Positions 10,899 through 20,215 of a stretch of 64,000 nucleotides of DNA are shown in pieces; positions within the stretch are counted from its first letter, which is position 1; each line of letters begins with the position of its first letter. Location: assembly GCF_910592395.1 (NCBI RefSeq), contig NC_088322.1, forward strand, positions 3,222,001 to 3,286,000, written 5' to 3'. Under the pieces are notes generated by a model. The model had not been told where the DNA came from. It ran no database searches and worked only from the letters and a program-made list of their open reading frames with translations. The DNA comes from Lineus longissimus. Lineage: Eukaryota; Nemertea; Pilidiophora; Heteronemertea; Lineidae. A program made the translations under genes and the position numbers.

Positions 10899-11318
10899 AG
10901 GGCCAGTGTATTCCAATTTCGAGGGGGAGCCCTTCCAAACGGGGTCAAATAAAGGACTCGGTGAATGCATAGCAGCAAATCTTCATCATAGGCCATAGGG
11001 AATCCCTTCAGCTATCCAAAAAGGTTTATTTGACTAAGAGTGACCATCTCATTCAAAAGTAACAGCTCGTTTCATGGAGGCCAATTTTGCATTGAGCATG
11101 TATTTTGTTACACTGCAATTACTGCATCTCTGACAAAACACGCTTTGACTTTTGAATGGGTTGACCGATTTCTATGAAACAATCGGCATTTAATTTGTGA
11201 AAAGTTTCTCCACCACACCCCGTAGCCAAAAGTAGCGCACACACATTTGCTGTGATTTTACGTGCTTGCTAAGGGTGGGCCTACGTAGTGAATTTCCAGA
11301 ATTGAATACACTGGCCTT
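10899..11318. mobile_element. 420-bp MITE flanked by TTAA
   Basis: The left terminus AGGGCCAGTGTATTC follows TTAA (10895-10898). The right terminus is the inverse of AAGGCCAGTGTATTC and precedes TTAA (11319-11322). One mismatch in 15 bp. No open frame. TTAA targets are used by Kolobok and piggyBac elements, so this is a likely non-autonomous member mobilised in trans. Confidence 0.75.
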
Positions 11319-11374
11319 TTAAGGTCTCTTTTAATAGTGAGTTCCTTATACTGCATTCCATTGCAGACGATGAG

Positions 11375-11590
11375 ACTACACCGAAAAAGGTGAAGAAGTC
11401 GGGAACGTTAGATGGCTACGTCAACATGAAAACGTCCGAGTTGGAGTTGCGCCGCGAGGAACTGGAGATTAAGAAACAACAATTCGAACTGGAGAGGCAA
11501 GAACGGAGGCAGCGGATGGAAAACGAGGCACAGGACAAGGCAGCTATGCTATCCATGATGAAGACCATCATGGACGGACTTAAAAAGTAA
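11375..11590 (+). CDS. C-terminal coiled-coil exon of the Myb-like protein
   Basis: The exon follows acceptor-like AG dinucleotides at 11366 and 11374. Starting at 11375 keeps the phase of the 8518 exon; starting at 11367 does not. It encodes TTPKKVKKSG..., then a long charged helix (ELELRREELEIKKQQFELER...) and ends KTIMDGLKK at 11590. Such C-terminal coiled coils are usual in Harbinger Myb-like partners. AATAAA at 11636-11641 can serve as the polyadenylation signal. The exact upstream junction is uncertain because the candidate donor (GAT|GTGTAT) is weak. Confidence 0.55.
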   Translation, partial: TTPKKVKKSGTLDGYVNMKTSELELRREELEIKKQQFELERQERRQRMENEAQDKAAMLSMMKTIMDGLKK

Positions 11591-11728
11591 TTTTCATGTA
11601 CACTGTACATAGATGTTGATGTTATACCATCACTCAAATAAATCAAATAGATCACATTTGATGTTAGCCTTCATTGTTTAGTAAAGCCCAAATGTCAACA
11701 TAACAGAGAAAAGTTGATTCAACTGGTA

Positions 11729-11997
11729 TATGAGTCATTCTCCAAAAATGGAAACATTTGTGTCCTTTGCACTAATAATTGATAGCATCAGGCAAAACAT
11801 ATTTAAGGCAACTTTCACAACAGAAGCTGCACTTTTTAAACAAAACGATGAAATAAAATATCCCAGATATAAGCCAAACAAGTATGTTTTTACTTCAAAC
11901 AGTGCAGAAATGTCATTGGTGTAACCTGTCATTGGAATAACCAGATTTCGGTTACACCAATGACTGAAATGTTTCCATTCCTGGAGAATGACTCATA
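11729..11997. mobile_element. 269-bp MITE between the Myb-like gene and the transposase
   Basis: TATGAGTCATTCTCC opens the element and its inverse closes it. The terminal repeats extend about 31 bp with two mismatches (through ATGGAAACATTT). An inner inverted pair, GTCATTGGTGTAACC and GGTTACACCAATGAC, lies at 11911-11974. The short ORFs on both strands are not coding. Confidence 0.75.
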
Positions 11998-12033
11998 CAT
12001 CTTTAATAGTTTCCAGATGATTCTACTGGTATC

Positions 12034-13104
12034 TTAGTTTCCAACATAATCCCGAAGTGTTGGAGCCTCCATACCAAAGTAGGAGCCAACTAGGGAACCA
12101 TACAGACATGTGTGGAAGTTTGTGAACAGGCCAGCTACTAAATAGTATTTACCCACTGGTTGCAGGAATACCTTCAAATTCTGCTTGAAGTCAACGAAAG
12201 CCCAATATTTCACAATTTTACCGAAAGTCCATTCCACCGAAGTGCGTACCTCGGACATTGCGGCATTAAACCCTTGTTGTTCATTGAGTCCGGCTGCTCC
12301 TTGCCTAAACAGTGAGATTAGCCACGGACGAATGGGATACGCAGGGTCACCATATATACAGTAATGTTCTCCGTTATCTGCCCTAGGCAAATTGGCTAGC
12401 TGATGATGGAGATCACTTTCTCTCAAAATACCAGCGTCATGCCTACATCCTTCCACCGGACCGTACAGGTTTGCAATCAACCAATTGGGAAGGGTCAACG
12501 ATTGAAATTTAATGGCATGCACCCTCTTATGTCCATTAAATACCACCTGTTGATATCGAATTGGTCGACATATGGGTCTTACAGTCCCATCAATGAACCC
12601 AAAACAGTTCTCCAAAGGTGCTCCACGGTCACGAATGGCTTCGGCGTATGATCGGAGATGACGGTCATCCATCCACGGTTGGTCCAAGCGAGTTAAAAGA
12701 TGACCATGGCGTTGGTAGAGAAAATCCACAGTCTCATTTATGGCTAGTGAGAGGATTGACTGCGGCCGTCCAAATAATTTTTCTAGGTCCACGAGACGGT
12801 TTGGGTAGACAAACCGCCTGAGGGTCATACACAGTGCGTCTACTCCATTTACAAGGGCACCGTTTTTGCAGGATATCTCCGGCGGTATTCCTAGGTCAGT
12901 GAGCATAGTTCTGATATTGTTTTTTGTGAACCTAAAGTTTTTCACACAGTTCATGTCACTTATCAAATCAAGGTCAAATCGGTCCCAGTTGACGTCGAAC
13001 GTAGTTTCTTGAAGTATTCCATTCTCCACTACAAAATCGATTAATTCGTCATCTTCTAATTCTATTCCCATGGCCAACAAATTTCCAGGCATAGCGGCAG
13101 CCAT
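12034..13104 (-). CDS. PIF/Harbinger-type DDE transposase
   Basis: A single uninterrupted 356-residue frame starting MAAAMPGN at 13104. The length matches HARBI1-like nucleases (about 350 aa). The N-terminal helical region contains IRTMLTDLGIP and YPNRLVDLEKLFGRP, the usual DNA-binding lead-in. The catalytic core shows FGFIDGTVRPICRP (Asp about 172), GPVEGCRHDAGIL (Asp about 223), GDPAYP (about 252-257) and SVEWTFGKI (Glu about 291), so the acidic triad is present. It converges on the Myb-like gene, the common arrangement in this superfamily. Nothing visible inactivates it. Expected target duplications are 3 bp (TWA type), but I could not place the element ends. Confidence 0.88.
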   Translation of the reverse strand: MAAAMPGNLLAMGIELEDDELIDFVVENGILQETTFDVNWDRFDLDLISDMNCVKNFRFTKNNIRTMLTDLGIPPEISCKNGALVNGVDALCMTLRRFVYPNRLVDLEKLFGRPQSILSLAINETVDFLYQRHGHLLTRLDQPWMDDRHLRSYAEAIRDRGAPLENCFGFIDGTVRPICRPIRYQQVVFNGHKRVHAIKFQSLTLPNWLIANLYGPVEGCRHDAGILRESDLHHQLANLPRADNGEHYCIYGDPAYPIRPWLISLFRQGAAGLNEQQGFNAAMSEVRTSVEWTFGKIVKYWAFVDFKQNLKVFLQPVGKYYLVAGLFTNFHTCLYGSLVGSYFGMEAPTLRDYVGN

Positions 13105-13497
13105 GATGAATTTCCTACCTTCATAAAAGGCCTAGGCGAGGCAAGAGATCCACCATACAAACGGCATAGTTTGGCCTACCGGACATGGGAAATTACAACC
13201 TCGCGACAGAGTCAATAGGCCTATCTGTCACTTTGCATTTAATTCCATTCATCCTCCAGGGAAACTGCTTACAGACATTTCATATACAATAGGCCTATAT
13301 CCAATGTCTAGCAGACAACAATAGATACAGGTGGCACACCTATCGGTGGTGGCTATGACTGAAGTTTCCAGTTGTTAAATCTACAGACGCCGCCGAGATC
13401 CGTGCCTCGATTTACTATCCGGAATCAGGATCGGGAAAACCAACGCATTTATTGATGACATCACACACAAATTTGGTCGTTCTCTACGATTAGATTC
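13105..13497. other. Non-coding flank upstream of the Harbinger transposase
   Basis: Presumed promoter and right end of the Harbinger unit. It is rich in the AGGCCTA motif common in this window. No terminal repeat or gene was identified. Confidence 0.4.
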
Positions 13498-13920
13498 TTG
13501 GAACGAGATACCGAAAACTCTCTAATACCTACAAACCTACTACGTGATCCGCATGTACTGAACTCATTACTGCCTCTGCTCGTTAAATGTATAGACCAGT
13601 CTCTTTCATGTGGCATTGTGCCAGACTGCCTGAAGATGGCACTTGTCAGGCCATTGTTGAAGAAAACGAGGCTGGATTGTGAGGTGATGAAAAATCACCG
13701 TCACATATCTAACCTCCCTTTCGTATCAAAGGTGCTTGAAAAGGTGGCGGCCGGGCAGCTGGTACAGTATATGGAGAGAAATGAACTGTGTGATCCACTC
13801 CAATCAGCCTATAAGAAGGGGCACAGTACGGAGACTGCCCTGATCAAAATCAAGCCCGACATCGATGGTGCCCTGGACAGGGGGCAGGGGGCAGTCCTTG
13901 TTCTTCTTTTAAAACAACTT
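13498..13920 (+). pseudogene. Truncated non-LTR retrotransposon reverse transcriptase (CR1/Jockey-like)
   Basis: The frame encodes the fingers part of a LINE reverse transcriptase: CLKMALVRPLLKK, then NHRHISNLPFVSKVLEKV, then QSAYKKGHSTETALI, and VLVLL just before the expected DLSAAFD catalytic block. The catalytic aspartates and everything 3' of them are missing. After about 13900 the sequence changes to A-rich spacer and a tandem-repeat element. No promoter, endonuclease domain or poly-A tail is visible, so this is a dead fragment. Confidence 0.8.
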
Positions 13921-13948
13921 TTAAAAATAGCATCGCAAAGCGAGCATA

Positions 13949-14570
13949 ACCCCTCAGCCTATTAAGGTTGAAGGTGAGATAATGGTGAAGTTGGCTTAGT
14001 GGAGTGGCTAGTTTGCATATGGAAATTAAAATTGTGGAAACCTATTTTGAGGATGTAAGCGTGGCGGCCATATTGAATTTCGAATCGCGCTGATTTTCGA
14101 AAGAAACCTTCCCCTTACAAAACTGCATTAGGCCTACACCCACTAAAAATTTATTCAATCCTCCAAGCCGTTCTCCTCGAAATTGACGGAAACTGATTTC
14201 AAGCACGTTGCCCTTGTGACCATATTGAGACTCGGAACGAGCCGGTTTTCAAAGGGAACCTTCCTCTAGTCAGCCCCAACATACATACCAAAAATGAATT
14301 TGATCGGACGAACGGTTCTCCTCGAAATTGACGGAAACCAATTTCAAACACGCCGCCCTGGTGGCCATATTGATAATCGGAACAAGCCCGTTTTCGAAAG
14401 GAACCTTCCTCTAGTCACCCCCAATGTACATACCAAAAATTTAATTGATTGTCAGAGCCGTTCTCCTACAAATCGACGGAAACCAAGTAGCAGACGCCCA
14501 CCCGCCCGCCCGCCCGGACGGACGGCGCACGTGACGACAATACCTTTCTAGCCCATTTGGGCTGAGGGGT
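13949..14570. repeat. Tandem-repeat element: about 145-bp units, GACG-type end, 11-bp terminal inverted repeats
   Basis: ACCCCTCAGCC opens the element and its inverse, GGCTGAGGGGT, closes it at 14570. The body holds about three units of roughly 145 bp, marked by TTCTCCTCGAAATTGACGG at about 14171 and 14316 and a variant at 14460. Each unit includes CTGGTGGCCATATTG or a variant. The 3' side becomes CCCGCCCGCCCGGACGGACGG. The design (core repeats, microsatellite, short flank) resembles the bivalve pearl/HINE class. The ORF across it is incidental. Confidence 0.65.
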
Positions 14571-14762
14571 AAAAACCAACTTAAAACATTTTATTTTACC
14601 AGCACATTTTTATAAGTCATTCAATGCACTATGTCTTAGTCATGTGATTTTTACTACCTGTTTTTACCATAATATTATCATTGGTCATTTTATGTACAGT
14701 GCTTAGGAAATGTTTTAACACATTAATGTAGCACTGAATAAACTATTATAATATTATTATTA

Positions 14763-14923
14763 TCCCAGTCCAAGACTTCTCATGTGCACCAGTGTACAGC
14801 AGACAATGACAAGAATATTGGTGCAGATACTGATTCTGAGATTCTTCATGTGTTTCACACTGCTTCAAAGGACAATGCATCAAAAGACCATTCTTCAAGT
14901 GACAATGATAAGATTAATGAAAT
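14763..14923 (+). pseudogene. Gag-pol remnant upstream of an inserted repeat element
   Basis: The open frame (SKTSHVHQCTADNDKNIG...) ends abruptly at the repeat element beginning at 14924. The protein-like sequence resumes after that element at about 16045 with the retroviral-type protease. This is probably the gag/protease spacer of the same Gypsy-like element. There are no zinc knuckles, so the assignment rests on position. Confidence 0.4.
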
Positions 14924-16044
14924 GGCCAGGGCCATTGTGCTCACCTCATGTGGAGGAAAGATGGATAAAGAGCATGGTATTGTGTCATGTAGTGTTAGGT
15001 TTGATGTAGGTCCAAGCAATTACAATTTCCCCAAAATGGCCAATTTACAGTACATTCGACCTCTGTGACCTTGAAAAGTAGGTCAAATCAAAGAAGACCC
15101 GGGTGACACATTGAATGGTTGTTAGAATTAGATGTACCTATGATATAAAATTGGTGCCAATCGGGCAAGTCATTACTAGGAATAATGGCATTTTGAAGAA
15201 TTTAGGATTTGGCCCCCTCCCTGGAGGCCAAACGGCAAATCAGATCGCACCAAACTTCGGTACCTGAGATCACCTGACCAAGGGGTACATGTGTACTTAA
15301 TTTGTGATCAATAGTCATTGCAGTTAAGAAACGTGCCATAGTTACGACCTGACGGCGAATTTACGCCATTTGACCTCTGTGACCTTGACAAGAAGGTCAA
15401 ATTAAAAACCTGTGTGACATATACTGTATGGTGGTTAGATGTACCCATGATATCAAATTGGTGGCAATCGGGCAAGAAGTTAAGGAATAATCACATTTTT
15501 AAGGTTTTTGGATTTTGCCACCTGGTGGTCAAGTGGTGAATCATATTGGACCAAACTTCGGTCCCTGAGATCACCTGACTAAGGGGTAAATGTGTACCAA
15601 ATTTTGTATCAATAGTCATTGCAGTTTAGAAACGTGCCATCGTTACATCCTAATGGCCAATTTACACCATTTGACCTCTGTGACCTTGAAAAGGAGGTCA
15701 AATCAAAAACCCGGAGGATATATGATGCACCTTTGCTAGAAGTACCTACCATATTTTTTTCAAAATTTCCCGACTACTATTAAGGGAGATATTGCATATT
15801 TTCACTTTTAACGTTTGGTCCCCTGGTGGCCAAACCATGAAACGAATCGGACCGAAACTTGGTCTCCAAGGTGTCATTACATAAGGGTACATGTGTACCA
15901 AGTTTCAACTCAATAGCTCTAACAGTTACGAAACGTGCCCTGCTAACGGACGACGGACGACGACGGACGACGACGACGACGACGGACGACGGACGCCACT
16001 GTATGGGATAAGCTCACCTCTGCTAAGAGGTGAGCTAAAAAGCC
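14924..16044. repeat. Tandem-repeat element, copy 1 (about 305-bp units, (ACG)n terminus)
   Basis: It opens GGCCAGGGCCATTGTGCTCACC and closes AGGTGAGCTAAAAAGCC, a short imperfect inverted pair (GCTCACC/GGTGAGC). Three core units are marked by GACCTCTGTGACCTTGA at about 15061, 15370 and 15670. A GACGACGGACG microsatellite at about 15945-16000 precedes the 3' flank. Two more copies are at 17828-19571 and 42507-43851. This copy interrupts a Gypsy-like gag-pol remnant. Confidence 0.75.
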
Positions 16045-17681
16045 AAAATCGATTACATGTGGACTGACTCTTCAAGGTTCCTACAATATATCAGTTGTAG
16101 TGGACACTGCTTCTGATGTCTCATTGCTGAGTGAGAAAACATTTGATAGATATTTTCTGAGTGAGGCTCTTCAGCCATGTTCTAATTCAATTCAGAGTTA
16201 CACCAACCACAAGATTCCTGTCTGTGGTAGTTTCACAGTTGATTGCAGATTCAGGGATAGACATGCTCAGGTCAAATTTCTCGTCGCCAAGGGTACTACC
16301 TTGATTGGCAAAACTGCCATTCAGGATTTGGGTATAAATGTAGAGGGCAGCACCCTCACTTGCTTTTCAACAGATTTTATCCCTGAGCCTGTGACCAAAC
16401 CATATGCTTTTTCCCTGGTTGCAAGTGAATTTAGCGACCTTTTTGATGGTACCTTAGGTAAAATTAAGGGTTTTGAACACAAAATTCAGGTTAAACCTCG
16501 CGCAAAGAAGGTTCAGCAAAAGTTGCGGGGTTTGCCCCTGGCGCTGAGAGACAAGGTCAAACGAGAATTAGACCAGATGGTGCAAGAAAACATTATCGAG
16601 GCCATTGCGTTTTCAGATTGGGTCTCTTCAGTTGTTGTTGTTCAAAAGAAGTCAGGTCAGATTAGGATATGCACTGATCTGCTCAAGGTAAATGAAGTCA
16701 TCATTGAAGAAAAGCACCCTATTCCAGACATCGACGCCCTACTGTCGGAGATGGAAGGTGCAAAGTATTTTTCTAAGATCGACATTAAGTCCGCTTACCA
16801 CCAGGCAGTTCTTTCAGAGGAGAGTCGAAACTTGACCGCGTTTATTTGTGATCAGGTCTTTTTCGTTATAAGAGTGTCTGCTTTGGCCTCTCTAGTGCTC
16901 CATGTTTCTTTCAAAGGATCATGAATACCATACTGATGGGACTGAAAGGTTTCATTGTGTATCAGGATTACGTCTTCATGATCGTGGTATCAAGCTCAAT
17001 GACAAGTGTGAATTTGATGTCTCAGAAATACAGGCATTAGGCCATGTGATTGATGAGAATGGGCTACGTCCTAACCCAGAACTTGTGAATGCCATAGTCA
17101 ATGCTCCTTGTCCACAGGACAGGGGCCAACTTCATTCATTTCTTGGTATGTGTGGATATTATGCCAAATTCATTGATAAATATTCCACATTGGTGCCCCA
17201 CTTTTGGGAGGTTTTGAAACAACCAGTGTTTTCTCGGGGTGTAGATGCTAATGATGCTTTTCAGAAGGTGAAACAGGCTATTGCAGACAGTCCAGTGTTA
17301 GCTCTGTTTGATCCTAGTCTTCCGGTTATTGTTTCTACTGATGCAAGTGGATATGGGATCGGAGGTACCTTGACATAAGTTACAAATAATGGTACTGAGG
17401 TTTCAGTTGGGTGTGCTTCTAAGGCACTTTCAGATTCAGAGAAAACCTATTCAGTGGGTGAACGTGAAGCATTGGCATGTGTATGGGCTATCAAGAAGTG
17501 GCATAGATTACTGTGGGGTAGACATTTTCAGCTGAGAACTGACCATCAGGCATTGGTCACATTGTTGTCTACTACTGGTAGGCCTACTGGCCATAGGCCT
17601 ATGCGCATAGCAAGGTGGAATGCATTTCTGCTTAAGTGTCAGTTCGTGGATGGACCATGCAAAATCTGCAAAAAGTGCTAA
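16045..17681 (+). pseudogene. Decayed Gypsy-type pol (protease, reverse transcriptase, RNase H)
   Basis: In order: aspartic protease active-site region VDTASDVSLLSEK (about 16090-16130; Gly of the usual DTG replaced), RT fingers and palm with ILLKVN-like and KYFSKIDIKSAYHQAVL segments up to a stop at 16924, a frame change, then a polymerase box reading VYQDYVF where YxDD is expected (about 16960). Next come the RT connection (LGHVIDENGLRPNPELV, FLGMCGYYAKF) to a stop at 17378, and RNase H pieces (STDASGYGIGG; EREALACVWAIKKWH; LRTDHQALVTLL). At least two frameshifts or stops and the lost second Asp make it inactive. No integrase or LTRs were found. Confidence 0.85.
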
Positions 17682-17827
17682 GGTGGGGGTTGAACAGAAC
17701 CGGCCCGTATATTGACCATAATTTGACCCTAAGGCATGATGATGATGGCTGAAGTGATTCCTCGATTAATCACTCAGAACAGGAATAAGGGCCGAAACGT
17801 TTTTGGCCCTTTTTAATAAAATGAAAC

Positions 17828-19458
17828 GGCCAGGGGCCATTGTGCTCACCGTATACATCTTTTAGTAGGCAGGATCATGCTTAGTTTAGAGGTGAATATG
17901 GTGAACACAATCAGGCATGAAGACTTTTTTTAGATGTGTATTGATGTCAAGTAATAAGACAGGGCAGTATATATAAGTTTATGATCCAACCAATAATTGT
18001 CTATGACATCAACAAGATCAATATCGTGTGATTGCTAAGAGTCCCTGCAATAAAAAATTCATCGAAAAAAAGTCATTAATAAGCGAGATATTGCATGTCC
18101 TACTTTTTCAGTTTTGACTCCCTGGTGGCCAAATCAAGAATCAGATCAGGCCAAAATTCGGTGTCAGAGATTATCTGATGTAGGGGGTTACATGTACCAA
18201 CTTTCAAGTTCATAGCTTCAGCAGTTAAGAAACGTGCCATAGTTACACTCTAATGGCCAATTTACGCCATTTGACCTCTGTGACCTAGAAAAGGAGGTCA
18301 AATCCAAAAATCGTAGGACATGTGGTGTATCCTTGCTAGAAGTCCCTGCCATAAAAATTTTATCGAAAACAATTCACTCAAATAAGCAAGATATTGCACT
18401 TCTTCCTTTTTCCATTATGGCCCCCTGGTGGCCGAATAAAGAATCAGATCAGGCCAAAATTCAGCATCAAAGGTTATCTGATGTAGGGGGTTATATGCAC
18501 CAAGTTTCAAGTTCATAGCTTTACTGGTTAAGAAACGTGCCATAGTTTACATTCTAACGGCCAATTTACGCCATATGACCTCTGTGACCTTGAAAAGTAG
18601 GTCAAATTGAAAACCCGTAAGACATGTGATGTATTCTTCCTAAGAGTACCTACCATAAAAATTTTATCGAAAACAAGTCACTTATAAGCGAGATATCACA
18701 CTTTTTAGATATCCACTTTTGGCCCCCTGGTGGCAAAGTTGAGAATCAGATCAAACTGAAATTCAGCACCAGAGGCTATGTGATATAGGGGGTTATATGT
18801 ACCAAGTTTCAAGTTCATAGCTTTAGTGGTTAAGAAACGTGCCATAGTTTACACTCTAACGGCCAATTTACGCCATATGACCTCTGTGACCTTGAAAAGT
18901 AGGTCAAATTGAAAACGCGTAAGATATGTGATGTATTCTTCCTAAGAGTACCTACCATAAAAATTTTATCGAAAACAAGTCACTTATAAGCGAGATATCA
19001 CACTTTTTAGATATCCACTTTTGGCCCCCTGGTGGCAAAGTGGAGAATCAGATCAAACCAAAATTCAGCACCAGAGGCTATGTGATATAGGGGGTTATAT
19101 GTACCAAGTTTCAAGTTCATAGCTTTAGTGGTTAAGAAACGTGCCATAGTTTACACTCTAATGGCCAATTTACGCCATATGACCTCTGTGACCTTGAAAA
19201 CAAGGTCAAATTAAAAACCCGTATAATATAAAATGTATATTTGCTATGAGTACCTACAACAAAAGTTTTATCGAAAACAAGTCACTAATAAGCGAGATAT
19301 CACACTTTTTAGATATCGACATTTGGCCCCCTGGTGGCCAAACAGAGAATCAGATCGGACCGAAAATCAGTGTCAGAGGTCAGCTGACCTAGGGCATTCT
19401 GTGTACAAAGTTTCAAGTTCATAGCCCTAGCAGTTAAGAAACGTGCCACTGTTAGGAT

Positions 19459-19528
<70 letters not shown>

Positions 19529-19571
19529 ACACAGCGCTATCGTATAGAATCCCCTTACGGTGAGCCAAAAA
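17828..19571. repeat. Tandem-repeat element, copy 2 (five to six about 302-bp units)
   Basis: It opens GGCCAGGGGCCATTGTGCTC and closes TACGGTGAGCC(A)n; GCTCACCGTA and TACGGTGAGC form an inverted terminal pair. Core units recur every 301-302 bp (TTTACGCCAT near 18264, 18566, 18867, 19169). Each contains CCCCCTGGTGGC and AAGAAACGTGCCA. The last is followed by a long (ACG)n run. The terminal motif suggests an end-recognising mobility mechanism rather than a simple satellite. Confidence 0.8.
19460..19528. repeat. (ACG)n microsatellite
   Basis: About 23 uninterrupted trinucleotides forming the 3' microsatellite of the tandem-repeat element. The valine-rich open frame on the minus strand is an artefact of it. 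Confidence 0.9.
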
Positions 19572-20215
19572 GAGGTTATTTCTCAGCAAAATATGCTTGT
19601 TTATTTTGATTTTTTCCAGCTTGAATGCAAAACAAATATAATATATCATATAAAAGTATGAAAGTGGGATTGTAAAGGAATAATTTCATGGTAGTCTGAA
19701 TTTTTTTGGGGTGGGGGTTTACTGCCAAGACCCCCCCTGAAAAGGGTCTTACCCTCTAACAGTGAAAACAACGCAGTACTTCATGGCGAAAATCTCATCT
19801 TCTGCGGGGTGAGGCCAATGATGTTTGGTTTGGAGTAAAGTTTAAGAATTTTGCAATTATATGCCGAAAACAAAACCTTGCCCGCGGTTTTAGTTTTTTC
19901 ATAGTATGTCTTCAAAGAACCCATATTTTCCCACTCTTGTGATAGTTCCACTGTTTCACAACAGGTGGCACTTTTTCATGCTGTTGCCTTATAACCTATT
20001 TTTGACAGTTTACGGCATGTGGAAGGGGTTTCAAATGACCATAATCGTCATATAGGAGTGTAGGATCCCATCCTCCCCTCATCCCCACCCCAAAAAGGGG
20101 TAAAATAGGGCTCGGACATCGGCTGGCATAGCCACGGCCCATGTGGAATTAGTACACAGAGGTTTACGAGAAGAAAAAAAACACCAAAACACATGTTTCA
20201 GCCATTCATGCCATT
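19572..20215. other. Non-coding upstream region of the nine-exon gene
   Basis: No coding sequence. A pyrimidine-containing acceptor-like sequence (catgtttcag, about 20200) lies just before the ATG at 20216, so an untranslated upstream exon is possible. The promoter is presumably here; no TATA box is obvious. Confidence 0.4.

Larger units (their letters stand above)
8818..11366. other. Probable second intron of the Myb-like gene, loaded with repeats
   Basis: No coding sequence recognised. It holds a 24-bp palindrome, a 106-bp hairpin, a poly-C-ended element with internal tandem repeats, and a TTAA-flanked MITE, each listed separately. 9403-9960 shows nothing further. Confidence 0.5.

Noticed and set aside
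18242-19200. Regular ~302-bp repeats considered as a CRISPR-like array
   Set aside because: Units are long and contiguous with no unique spacers, in animal DNA, and end in a microsatellite like other invertebrate tandem-repeat elements.
19452-19649. Poly-valine ORF on the minus strand
   Set aside because: Translation of the (ACG)n microsatellite.
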